Part shown: in pieces, positions 1-5,802 of the stretch
How the letters are laid out: every line of letters starts with the position of its first letter
How positions within the stretch are numbered: position 1 is the first letter of the stretch
Assembly (NCBI GenBank): GCA_047605865.1
Contig: JASGFC010000023.1
Location: 1 to 25,304, forward strand
Direction: 5' to 3'
DNA length: 25,304 nucleotides
DNA from: JASGDC01 sp047605865
GTDB taxonomy: Bacteria; Actinomycetota; Actinomycetes; Actinomycetales; Micrococcaceae
Notes under the pieces: generated by a model
Seen by the model: the letters and a program-made list of their open reading frames with translations, nothing else
Database searches by the model: none
Told to the model about the DNA's origin: nothing
Made by a program: the position numbers and the translations under genes

Positions 1-97
1 GTTCTCAAACAACACACACAACAACACAAAACAAAAAGTTGAAGCATCCATTACAGTCCGATAACAGAGAGATAAAATCGTTCTCTCCCGAACACAA
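1..97 (-). other. Leader of an rRNA operon (pre-16S) running off the left edge
   Basis: Read on the minus strand, this untranslated stretch ends at the window edge with a T/G-rich run and the string GTTGTTTGAGAAC. That string matches the conserved pre-16S leader of actinobacterial rRNA operons, where it is followed by CTCAATAGTG and then 16S. Bases 61-93 can form a small hairpin on the minus strand (AGAGA pairing with TCTCT). The 16S gene itself would lie just outside the window, so it is inferred, not seen. An rrn operon directly downstream of tyrS is plausible for this phylum. Confidence 0.7.
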
Positions 98-103
98 GAT
101 ATA

Positions 104-132
104 ACTATACATGAAGAAATAAGTCATTGCAA
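104..132 (-). promoter_or_regulatory. Promoter of the rRNA operon
   Basis: On the minus strand TTGCAA (127-132) is followed after exactly 17 bases by TATAGT (104-109). Transcription would start near position 97 and enter the pre-16S-like leader. No coding sequence lies between here and the edge, which fits a stable-RNA promoter. Confidence 0.65.
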
Positions 133-238
133 CATTTCAATAACAAATTTATAACAAGCCTTAAATCTTGCTTAAAATCAGGCTTCTAGCAAAGGAATTT
201 CACTTTATAAGTACAACATTTTTAGTTCATCACTAAAA

Positions 239-1582
239 TTAATCACTAATTTTTAAAGCTGCAAGGTTTTTCTTCCCTTTACGTACTACCAGATATTTAT
301 CGTGCAATAACTGCTCCCTGCTTAGAGTTGCATCGTGACTAGTGATCTTTTCATTATTAATGTAAGCGCCGCCTTCTTTGATGATACGGCGAGCTTCCGA
401 AGTGCCTTTTGCATGACCGGACTTAACCAAGATATTTGTTGCAGTAAGCTCATCTCGATTGATAGATTTAAATTCAAGCTGAGAAAGTGAAGACAACAAA
501 GTCTGCTCATCTAGAGACGTTAAATCTCCACGCCCAAACAAAGCTCCAGAAGCTTCAATAGCTTGTTCTGTTTTATCAACGCCATGAATGAGAGAAGTAA
601 CCTCATATGCAAGCCTTTTCTGAGCTTCACGCTTAAAAGGTTCCTTTTCAACTGCCTCCGCAAGCTCTTCGATTTCAGCGCGGGTTAAGAAGGTGAAAAC
701 TTTAAGGCGGTCTATGACATCAGCATCGGCAGTGTTAATCCAGAACTGATACATCTCATAGGGCGATGTTAAATTCTCATCAAGCCAGATTGCATTTCCC
801 TCTGATTTACCAAATTTTGTGCCATCTGCATTAGTAATAAGAGGAGTACCAATAGCATGCACTTCAACAGGGCTATCAGACTGAGGGTTTTCCTCACTAG
901 TAACACTACGAATCAAATCAATACCACTAACAAAGTTGCCCCACTGATCAGAGCCACCTGTTTGCAAAGTGCAATCATACTTTTTATATAGCTGAAGGAA
1001 ATCATATCCTTGAAGGATTTGGTAACTAAACTCCGTGTAGCTAATTCCAAGCTCAGAGTTTAAGCGAGTTGCAACAGCATCTTTTTTTATCATTTTTCCG
1101 ACGCGGAAATATTTTCCAATGTCTCGAAGGAAATCAATCACTTCAAAGTTTTCAGTCCAGTCTAAATTATTGACAAGCTTGGCACGATTTTCACCGCTGA
1201 AATCTAGGTACTTTGAAATCTGTGAACCAAGGTATTCCACCCATTCAGCAACAGTTTCTTTTGTGTTTAAGTTACGTTCGGCTCCTGGCTTTGGATCTCC
1301 AATCAACCCAGTTGAACCGCCAACAAGAGCTAAGGGCTTATGTCCAGCCAATTGTAAGCGACGCATCAACATCAACTGAACAAAATTTCCTAGATGAAGG
1401 CTAGGTGCAGTGGGATCGAAACCACAATAATATGTCAATTTCTCATTCTCAAGAGCTTTTTCAAGAGAGCCTGCGACATTGGTTGTCTCTTTAATGCAAC
1501 CACGCCATTCTAATTCTTCCCATAGTGAGGCAAAGCTAGCGTCATTGAGTTGATTATCTAAAGGGTTATTCAAAGAGTTCAT
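239..1582 (-). CDS. tyrS: Tyrosyl-tRNA synthetase
   Basis: Class I aminoacyl-tRNA synthetase that charges tRNA-Tyr with tyrosine in the cytoplasm; 447 residues, a normal bacterial TyrRS length. The HIGH-type signature is HLGN at residues 63-66, inside a typical FDPTAPSLHLGN stretch. The KMSKS-type loop is KFGKS at 256-260. The tyrosine pocket region has TEFSYQILQGYDF (183-195) and GGSDQWGN (209-216). The last 65-70 residues form an S4 RNA-binding domain. The ATG at 1582 has no good Shine-Dalgarno but lies six bases after TAGAAT, which fits a leaderless start. The first 20 residues are an unconserved lead-in before the usual LWEELEWRG. A probable rRNA operon lies downstream on the same strand. 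Confidence 0.97.
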   Translation of the reverse strand: MNSLNNPLDNQLNDASFASLWEELEWRGCIKETTNVAGSLEKALENEKLTYYCGFDPTAPSLHLGNFVQLMLMRRLQLAGHKPLALVGGSTGLIGDPKPGAERNLNTKETVAEWVEYLGSQISKYLDFSGENRAKLVNNLDWTENFEVIDFLRDIGKYFRVGKMIKKDAVATRLNSELGISYTEFSYQILQGYDFLQLYKKYDCTLQTGGSDQWGNFVSGIDLIRSVTSEENPQSDSPVEVHAIGTPLITNADGTKFGKSEGNAIWLDENLTSPYEMYQFWINTADADVIDRLKVFTFLTRAEIEELAEAVEKEPFKREAQKRLAYEVTSLIHGVDKTEQAIEASGALFGRGDLTSLDEQTLLSSLSQLEFKSINRDELTATNILVKSGHAKGTSEARRIIKEGGAYINNEKITSHDATLSREQLLHDKYLVVRKGKKNLAALKISD

Positions 1583-1588
1583 CTCAAT

Positions 1589-1626
1589 ATTCTAACCTTA
1601 AGGCACACTATTTAATAAGCCTTAAG
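1589..1626 (-). promoter_or_regulatory. tyrS promoter with inverted repeat (operator or leader hairpin)
   Basis: TAGAAT on the minus strand (1589-1594) sits six bases before the tyrS ATG and is a candidate -10. Just upstream is a perfect 8-bp inverted repeat, CTTAAGGC at 1597-1604 and GCCTTAAG at 1619-1626, with a 14-base loop. If the TAGAAT promoter is used, the repeat covers the spacer and -35 and would be an operator. If transcription starts further upstream, it would be a hairpin just ahead of tyrS. No T-run follows, so it is not an ordinary terminator. Confidence 0.4.
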
Positions 1627-1641
1627 CAAATACTACTGAAA

Positions 1642-1767
1642 TTAGTCTGTTTCTTTTGAGCTAGTAGACAAGTATGCAAACATTGCAGTAAAAATTGTTC
1701 CCACACCAATAAGTAGTGCATTAGTGCTTTGTTTGTTACCGTCTAACCTCATTCTTCTTTTTTTCAT
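1642..1767 (-). CDS. Possible 41-residue single-pass membrane protein
   Basis: Short ORF of 41 codons upstream of tyrS on the same strand. It begins MKKRRMRLDGNKQ, a strongly basic N-terminus, and continues into a hydrophobic stretch (about residues 16-33, ALLIGVGTIFTAMFAYL) followed by a polar tail. That is the layout of a small single-pass membrane protein with its N-terminus inside. A second ATG at codon 6 could also serve as start. The upstream TTAGAG is only a weak ribosome binding site. I do not recognise the protein. The charge/hydrophobic pattern and position in an otherwise empty 337-base gap support it, but a chance ORF is possible. Confidence 0.45.
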   Translation of the reverse strand: MKKRRMRLDGNKQSTNALLIGVGTIFTAMFAYLSTSSKETD

Positions 1768-1885
1768 GGTTAAACTCTAACATAAGAAAATGGAGCTTTT
1801 ACTGAGAATAAACCTGAGTTTTCCTTGGAAAGAATGTCATTGAGAAGTCTTAAGAACACGATAACTACAATCTAGCCAGCATAGG

Positions 1886-1912
1886 ATACTAATCAAATTA
1901 GTATGCTACTTT
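1886..1912 (+). promoter_or_regulatory. Palindromic operator-like site and -10 of the Pnk-phosphatase gene
   Basis: ATACTAAT (1886-1893) and ATTAGTAT (1897-1904) form a perfect 8-bp inverted repeat with a 3-base centre. A candidate -10, TACTTT (1907-1912), ends seven bases before the ATG at 1920, and no ribosome binding site is visible. The palindrome would then lie in the promoter spacer, a classic repressor position. The protein that binds it is unknown. Confidence 0.4.
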
Positions 1913-1919
1913 TGTTCAC

Positions 1920-2336
1920 ATGAGTAAAGATAAAGCGATTATCGTTGATATTGATGGCACTATTGCAGATAAAAATGAGAGAAGTCCTTACAATTGGATG
2001 GAAGTTCATCAAGATACCCCAAAACAAACTATTATTGATTTAGTAAATCTACTTGCTAAACAATATAGGATTATTCTAGTATCAGGACGTGATGCTATGT
2101 GTCGCGATTTAACCGAACAATGGCTACAGAAACATTCCGTTTACTACGATAAGTTGCTCATGCGACAAACAAAAGACAATCGCAAAGACACCATCGTCAA
2201 AGAAGAAATCTATCGCAAGGCCGTTGAGCCATATTTTGAAGTGCTCTTCGTCCTTGATGATAGAAACCAAGTTGTAGACATGTGGCGCAATAAGCTCGGA
2301 TTGACTTGCTTACAAGTAGCAGAAGGTGATTTCTGA
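1920..2336 (+). CDS. Stand-alone polynucleotide 3'-phosphatase (T4 Pnk C-terminal domain type)
   Basis: 138-residue HAD-superfamily protein that matches only the C-terminal phosphatase domain of T4 polynucleotide kinase; no kinase P-loop is present. Motif I is DIDGT with the catalytic pair D10 and D12. Motif II is in LVSGR (53-57). The family-specific RSPYNW is at 21-26 and MRQTKDNRKD at 81-90. The acidic motif IV is LDDRNQVVDMWR (112-123), and the protein ends in the typical LQVAEGDF. Such enzymes remove 3'-phosphates or 2',3'-cyclic phosphates from RNA or DNA ends during repair. No ligase is nearby. The start lacks a ribosome binding site and is probably leaderless. Phage ancestry is plausible because this domain is common in phages. 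Confidence 0.85.
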   Translation: MSKDKAIIVDIDGTIADKNERSPYNWMEVHQDTPKQTIIDLVNLLAKQYRIILVSGRDAMCRDLTEQWLQKHSVYYDKLLMRQTKDNRKDTIVKEEIYRKAVEPYFEVLFVLDDRNQVVDMWRNKLGLTCLQVAEGDF

Positions 2337-2410
2337 GGTATCGCCTAGTTGATATAACTCTCTGTTGTTAGATCTTGTTACTATTCAATAAGAATATTGA
2401 AGGACTTTAC

Positions 2411-2806
2411 ATGATTATTACTGGCATAGTGCTTGCCATAATTGCCGCACTTATTCACGTTTACATTTTTTATATGGAAAGTATCCAGTGGACTGCCCCA
2501 AAGACAAGGGCGGTCTTTGGTACAACGGAAGATGAAGCTCGCATCACGAAGCAACTGGCATTTAATCAAGGCTTCTATAATCTATTCCTTGCCCTGTTAA
2601 TTTTTATTGGCTCTATTCTATACTTTTCTACTTCGGCCACAACAGGATTGACACTCATATTTGCTGGAGCAGGATCTATGGTTGCTGCTTCACTCGTACT
2701 CTTTTTCTCAAATATCGAATTGCGTTCTGCAGCGTTAAAACAAGGGCTTGTTCCAGCATTGGGCATTATCGCTTTGAGCGTAGGTTTATTGCTTAAAACT
2801 ACTTGA
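2411..2806 (+). CDS. DUF1304 family integral membrane protein
   Basis: 131-residue hydrophobic protein of unknown function. The ATG at 2411 is chosen because GAAGGA lies a suitable distance upstream, and because DUF1304 proteins begin directly with the first membrane helix (here ITGIVLAIIAALIHVYIFYME). The family signature follows: WTAPKTRAVFG, then an ARITKQLAFNQGFYNLFLA stretch with the conserved NQGxYNxFLA. Four membrane helices are expected, at roughly residues 3-21, 55-73, 78-98 and 108-128. It follows the phosphatase gene on the same strand after about 75 bases. Upstream in-frame codons to 2375 lack a ribosome site and are probably untranslated. Confidence 0.85.
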   Translation: MIITGIVLAIIAALIHVYIFYMESIQWTAPKTRAVFGTTEDEARITKQLAFNQGFYNLFLALLIFIGSILYFSTSATTGLTLIFAGAGSMVAASLVLFFSNIELRSAALKQGLVPALGIIALSVGLLLKTT

Positions 2807-2889
2807 TTGGGTATGTTTTTGTTCAATTGGTAATGAAGTTTGCAGTTCGTGTTAAAGCTCTGACAAATTTGGGTGGAATTCAGACGGGT

Positions 2890-3192
2890 TCAATCGGTAA
2901 CCTCTGGATTCCACCTCCCACTTTTCCCATAAACAAGGTTAAAAAAGGTGCGGTCAAAAGGTGCTTTGTCTATTGAATCGTAAAAAGACTGATTTTGCTC
3001 AATTTCTTTTTCTCGATTCTTAATTGCAGACTCTGAGTAGACGTATTTATTGTTCGCATCTACTCCTTTGATTAAGTTTTTCTTCATCCTAAGAATAGGA
3101 ACATCTATTTGGTATTTTTGAGATGCAAAAGATTCAATTATTGCATCAGCATCCTTAGTATAATCAATAACCTTATATTTTTTAGTGTTCAT
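2890..3192 (-). CDS. Unknown 100-residue protein, last gene of the small-gene cassette
   Basis: I do not recognise this protein. It is soluble, 100 residues, Lys/Asp/Asn-rich, with no signal peptide or membrane segment. The N-terminus MNTKKYKVIDYTKDADAIIESF looks like a beta strand followed by a helix; the C-terminus has an aromatic patch DRTFFNLVYGKSGRWNPE. Its ATG overlaps the TGA of the upstream HTH gene in an ATGA junction, and GAGG sits at good distance before it, so the two are translationally coupled. Coupling to an HTH antitoxin-like gene suggests a toxin-antitoxin or self-regulated pair, but the order (HTH first) is the reverse of higBA and no toxin fold is evident. Confidence 0.7.
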   Translation of the reverse strand: MNTKKYKVIDYTKDADAIIESFASQKYQIDVPILRMKKNLIKGVDANNKYVYSESAIKNREKEIEQNQSFYDSIDKAPFDRTFFNLVYGKSGRWNPEVTD

Positions 3193-3476
3193 TGTTTTTC
3201 CTCATTTTCTAAATCCTCATAAGTTTGGATTTTGTTCCCTAGTTTATGATTCAACTCAACCAGATTCTTTATAGTGAATTTTGAAAGTTTCCCATTGAGG
3301 ATAGCAAAGGCTTGGGATTGTGTTATTCCGAGTTCTAAGGCTATTTGTTTTTTCGACCAGCCATGTGTTTCTATTGCTTGCTGTAGCAAAAGAAAAAGCT
3401 GACTTTTTTCTTCCATTTCTTTTGCCATATCGGGATTATCATCATAAATATGCTCCCATACAGTTTTAACTTTCAT
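3189..3476 (-). CDS. Small XRE/HTH-type DNA-binding protein, antitoxin-like
   Basis: 95 residues from the ATG at 3476, preferred over a TTG two codons earlier because AAGGA lies seven bases upstream. The N-terminal 35 residues are acidic and helical (a likely dimerisation segment). They are followed by a five-helix lambda-repressor-like domain, GWSKKQIALELGITQSQAFAILNGK, then an FTIKNLVELNHKLG stretch. This is the pattern of the HTH_37/HigA2-like antitoxin regulators. The C-terminus is acidic (EDLENEEKQ). It is the fourth or fifth gene of a minus-strand cassette and overlaps the next gene by four bases. A role in repressing the cassette is inferred. Confidence 0.8.
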   Translation of the reverse strand: MKVKTVWEHIYDDNPDMAKEMEEKSQLFLLLQQAIETHGWSKKQIALELGITQSQAFAILNGKLSKFTIKNLVELNHKLGNKIQTYEDLENEEKQ

Positions 3477-3486
3477 TTCCAAGTCC

Positions 3487-3708
3487 TTAACTCCTGTTTA
3501 CACTTCCACGAAGTTTATATGAATTTTTTCGAAGGCGACCACGCTTTTTAGTGAAATCATCGGCAGCTTTTCTTGCTTCTGGTGTATTGAATACTTTATC
3601 GATTGAAGTCTTTTCAGCATCTGTCATAGTACTATCAGGTGCACTTTTGATAGTGACTTCATCAAGATTGATTATTTTATTCCCTATTTTATAAATCCTA
3701 GATTCCAT
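3487..3708 (-). CDS. Unknown 73-residue basic protein
   Basis: Unrecognised. The N-terminal part (MESRIYKIGNKIINLDEVTIK) is predicted beta. The middle is acidic and helical (SAPDSTMTDAEKTSIDKVF). The C-terminal 25 residues are strongly basic and may bind nucleic acid (KKRGRLRKNSYKLRG). The ATG follows CGGAG at a normal distance, and the next gene begins within ten bases of its stop, so it belongs to the same operon. No family can be named. Confidence 0.6.
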   Translation of the reverse strand: MESRIYKIGNKIINLDEVTIKSAPDSTMTDAEKTSIDKVFNTPEARKAADDFTKKRGRLRKNSYKLRGSVNRS

Positions 3709-3712
3709 ATCT

Positions 3713-3790
3713 TCATCTCCGTTTACTGATTCTTTTGTTCTTCAAACTATTCTTTTTTAAATCTTGTGGAGTTGCTTCGTTATTACTCAT
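3713..3790 (-). CDS. Possible 25-residue basic linking peptide
   Basis: A very short ORF whose ATG overlaps the last codons of the upstream 92-residue gene in another frame and whose TGA lies five bases before the next ATG. It encodes MSNNEATPQDLKKNSLKNKR followed by ISKRR, a basic peptide. It fills the only gap in the cassette exactly, so it is either a real micro-gene or a translational-coupling spacer. Confidence 0.3.
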   Translation of the reverse strand: MSNNEATPQDLKKNSLKNKRISKRR

Positions 3791-4061
3791 TTTTCTCCCC
3801 TGTTTCATTGGCAATTTCTTGTGCTAGAAGTCTAGTCATCCAGGCTGTTTTTTTCTGAACTTTTTGACGGCTTATTTCCTTGTTCTTTTTGTGGCGTAAT
3901 AAGTCGGTTACAGATACGAGAACTCTATTATCAGCATCAGATGCCGTCGCAATTTCATGAGGGAATTTCTGAATTTCAAAGTTTACAATAGCTTCCTTCC
4001 AACCAACTGCTTCAGCAACTGATTGAAAATTCTTTGTTGTATTTAACTTTTTCATCTTCAT
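3783..4061 (-). CDS. Unknown 92-residue protein of the small-gene cassette
   Basis: Unrecognised. A 92-residue soluble protein beginning MKMKKLNTTKNFQSVAEAVGWKE, with a central hydrophobic strand (NRVLVSVTDLLRHKK, about residues 45-59) and a basic helical stretch ISRQKVQKKTAWMTRLLAQE. Its ATG shares one base with the stop of the upstream gene (TAATG junction), so it is translationally coupled. An alternative ATG lies two codons in. The basic face and lack of membrane segments suggest a cytoplasmic, perhaps nucleic-acid-binding, protein; this is inference only. Confidence 0.6.
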   Translation of the reverse strand: MKMKKLNTTKNFQSVAEAVGWKEAIVNFEIQKFPHEIATASDADNRVLVSVTDLLRHKKNKEISRQKVQKKTAWMTRLLAQEIANETGEKNE

Positions 4062-4297
4062 TATTCTTGCTCAATTCTGACTAAAAGTTCTCGAAATTTC
4101 TTTTCAAAATGACGAGCTAGTTTAAGAATTTCCTTAGGATCTTCTCTCACAACATTTCGTACTTCTTCTTCAATAGCTGCATATTTATCCCTGTATTCTT
4201 GCATATTAATCTTATTGTTATCAGCAAGATTAAGTAACGAAGCTTCATAAGCATAAGAAGCTTCTCTCATCACATCAAAAGCCACTGTTCTATTCAT
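4061..4297 (-). CDS. Unknown 78-residue helical protein, first gene of the small-gene cassette
   Basis: Unrecognised. Almost the whole 78 residues look alpha-helical, with alternating charged stretches (DKYAAIEEEVRNVV, then KLARHFEKKFRELLVRIEQE), as in a coiled coil or helical-hairpin protein. The ATG at 4297 is preceded by AAGGAG nine bases upstream, the best ribosome binding site in the cassette. A TATAAA (minus strand, about 4324-4329) further up could be the -10. It therefore appears to be the promoter-proximal gene. Like its neighbours it is AT-rich and small. Confidence 0.65.
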   Translation of the reverse strand: MNRTVAFDVMREASYAYEASLLNLADNNKINMQEYRDKYAAIEEEVRNVVREDPKEILKLARHFEKKFRELLVRIEQE

Positions 4298-4527
4298 GAG
4301 CTTTACTCCTTGTCTAAGAATACTTTTATACTATGAAACGCTACTGACAATTTGGTTCTATATTGAGTTTTAAGTATTATTCGGCGACAATGAAGCAGTG
4401 CAACGACTAGATTCACTATTCAACGAAGAATAAGTGACCCATTTTTAACCCATTTGATAAAAAATAATGTTAAATGAAAGGGGGGAGCAGAAAAAGGGCA
4501 CAGCCTGAAACACTTACAGAATAAAGA
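4298..4527. other. Intergenic region between the small-gene cassette and tRNA-Pro
   Basis: No convincing gene. The left end carries the cassette promoter and ribosome site (minus strand). On the plus strand a 19-codon open stretch ending at the TAA at 4432-4434 reads VLFGDNEAVQRLDSLFNEE, which looks like the C-terminus of a soluble protein but has no upstream reading frame. It may be a gene remnant or chance. A G-rich run (GGGGGGAG) lies near 4480-4487. Confidence 0.35.
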
Positions 4528-4643
4528 AAGGTCTTACTTCTTGTTAAAACGTCGGGGTGACAGGATTTGAACCTGCGACCCTCTGTTCCCAAAACAGATG
4601 CGCTACCAAGCTGCGCCACACCCCGTTATAGAAGTAAGACCTT
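4528..4643. repeat. 14-bp perfect inverted repeat enclosing tRNA-Pro
   Basis: AAGGTCTTACTTCT at 4528-4541 and its exact reverse complement at 4630-4643 flank the tRNA, which fills the 88-base interval. On the transcribed (minus) strand the first arm begins about where transcription should start (-10 TATACT at 4648-4653), and the second arm is followed by a T-rich run TTTCTTTATTC. The 5' leader and 3' trailer can therefore pair into a stem with the tRNA as its loop. This could help processing or act as a terminator. Confidence 0.85.
4552..4625 (-). tRNA. tRNA-Pro (anticodon UGG)
   Basis: 74 bases with a full cloverleaf on the minus strand. The acceptor stem CGGGGTG pairs with CACCCCG. The D arm contains AGCTTGGTAG. 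The anticodon loop is TTTTGGGAA between CTG and CAG, giving anticodon TGG, which reads CCN proline codons. The T arm is GCAGG-TTCGAAT-CCTGT. The discriminator base is A at 4552, and CCA is not encoded and must be added enzymatically. The gene appears to be transcribed alone. Confidence 0.97.
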
Positions 4644-4647
4644 GTTT

Positions 4648-4653
4648 AGTATA
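4648..4653 (-). promoter_or_regulatory. -10 element of the tRNA-Pro promoter
   Basis: TATACT on the minus strand, about 22 bases before the mature tRNA 5' end. The -35 region is poor. Transcription would start near 4641, at the first base or so of the leader arm that pairs with the trailer. Confidence 0.45.
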
Positions 4654-4677
4654 GACTATTTTTTCTTAAAATGCATA

Positions 4678-4971
4678 TTAGGAGTCAGTATCTATATCGC
4701 TTGCTGACTGTGTAGCTCTCTGCTCCTCTTGGACTAATGTATCTGAAGTATCTTCAGTTTCATGATGAGTAAAGCGACCTTTAATATCTTCAGCAAACTC
4801 TTTAATGCTCTCAGGAATATCTTTTACGGTATCAACAACTTCTCTACCAAACTCGCTAAAACCATCTACTAGCTCATCACTAAGTGGCTCATCATTAGCA
4901 CCCGGATCAAATTCTCTGAGCATTGGGTCTATCTGTTCAGAACCAAGATTTGTGTTGTCTTCAGTACTCAT
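4678..4971 (-). CDS. Small acidic protein of unknown function
   Basis: 97 residues, strongly acidic throughout, with no cysteine, no signal and no membrane segment. The N-terminal third is low-complexity Asp/Glu/Asn/Ser. The middle (DELVDGFSEFGREVVDTVKD, then IPESIKEFAEDIKGRF) is probably an amphipathic helix pair. The tail is again Ser/Thr/Glu-rich and likely disordered. CGAGGAG lies seven bases before the ATG, a very good ribosome binding site, so the gene is probably expressed. It follows the 5037-5654 gene by 65 bases on the same strand and ends just before the tRNA-Pro promoter. No family recognised. Confidence 0.75.
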   Translation of the reverse strand: MSTEDNTNLGSEQIDPMLREFDPGANDEPLSDELVDGFSEFGREVVDTVKDIPESIKEFAEDIKGRFTHHETEDTSDTLVQEEQRATQSASDIDTDS

Positions 4972-5036
4972 CTTTAACTCCTCGTTTATTCCTTACAAAG
5001 TTCTTTGCTTCCAGTCTATCCCAAACACCTCTTATT

Positions 5037-5654
5037 TCATGCTTCAGCATCCATATGGAGCAGTGCTTTCTCACAGCGACGTGCTGCCTCACTACTCTCG
5101 AGGGCAAAAAATTCACTCTGCTCTTGAGGTACCATTTTTGCTAATGCAAAGAGTTCAATGACCTGCTTTTGATATACCTTAAATAAAGAAACTATTTCTA
5201 GCAATGCACTAATAAGAATGGTCTCTTGGCTAAACTCTTCATTGAGAGGTGGAGAAACCATGCGATAGATTCTAGCAATACCTGCTTTAGCAACTGTTAC
5301 TTGCTGAGGAATACCTTCATGGATGCCAAAAACGCTTAAAGACAAACCCATATCAAGGACAACGATTCCTAAAAAACCTTCGCCCTGGGCAACTGTGATA
5401 TTTTCCGGCACATCTTCCCAAATGACTATATCTCCATATTGATACTCTTCCAAGATTGAAGCAGTTTCATAAGAGCTATTTAGCCCTTCAATAAGTAAAT
5501 CCTTAGGAGTTTCACTAACTAAGGTTTGTATATTTTTACCTTGAACAACTAAGGCGTCAAAAAGATAGAAAAGTGAAATTTGCTTGCTAGACCCGATTGT
5601 ATTGACACTATGCGCATCTCCACTAAATGTTGTAATAAATGATTCTAAATTCAC
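5037..5654 (-). CDS. Unknown 205-residue protein (GTG start preferred)
   Basis: Unrecognised soluble protein. The frame is open to a GTG at 5738 and an ATG at 5690, but the GTG at 5654 is preferred: AGGGAG lies five bases before it, whereas the earlier codons have no ribosome site. In addition, a promoter (TTGCTT 5712-5717, 17-base spacer, TAGTAT 5689-5694) would start the transcript downstream of both earlier codons. From that start the protein has 205 residues. The N-terminal half is beta-rich (YGDIVIWEDVPENITVAQGE, then GFLGIVVLDMGLSLSVFGI). The C-terminal 75 residues are helical (ILISALLEIVSLFKVYQKQ and onward), ending near ARRCEKALLHMD. It heads a two-gene unit with the acidic 97-residue gene. 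Confidence 0.7.
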   Translation of the reverse strand: MNLESFITTFSGDAHSVNTIGSSKQISLFYLFDALVVQGKNIQTLVSETPKDLLIEGLNSSYETASILEEYQYGDIVIWEDVPENITVAQGEGFLGIVVLDMGLSLSVFGIHEGIPQQVTVAKAGIARIYRMVSPPLNEEFSQETILISALLEIVSLFKVYQKQVIELFALAKMVPQEQSEFFALESSEAARRCEKALLHMDAEA

Positions 5655-5751
5655 GGCGACTCCCTCACTAATTAACTGAATATTATTCATACTATTAGAA
5701 CATATATTCGAAAGCAAAAGGTTTTGTATATTGCCCACAAAAGGAACTTAT

Positions 5752-5787
5752 AAAAAGCTAGCCCAAGCCTAAACTTGGACTAGCTTT
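5752..5787 (-). terminator. Rho-independent terminator after the beta-helix gene
   Basis: A 14-bp stem (5754-5767 with 5774-5787; one position is a G.U wobble on the minus strand) with a 6-base loop is followed on the minus strand by TTTTTATAA. It ends the padR/beta-helix unit 16 bases after that gene's stop. Confidence 0.85.
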
Positions 5788-5802
5788 GATAGTTTAATCA
5801 CT

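Noticed and set aside
121..200. Hairpin AAGCCT/AGGCTT after tyrS as its terminator
   Set aside because: Six-bp stem with an 18-base loop and no T-run.
2872..2915. 8-bp inverted repeat GGTGGAAT/ATTCCACC
   Set aside because: Loop of 28 bases, overlaps the end of a coding region, no T-run; probably chance.
2860..2920. Possible attachment-site copy of the tRNA-Pro 3' end (GGTTCAATC-like) at the far end of the small-gene cassette
   Set aside because: Only a short, imperfect match; no integrase gene and no true direct repeat of the tRNA end.
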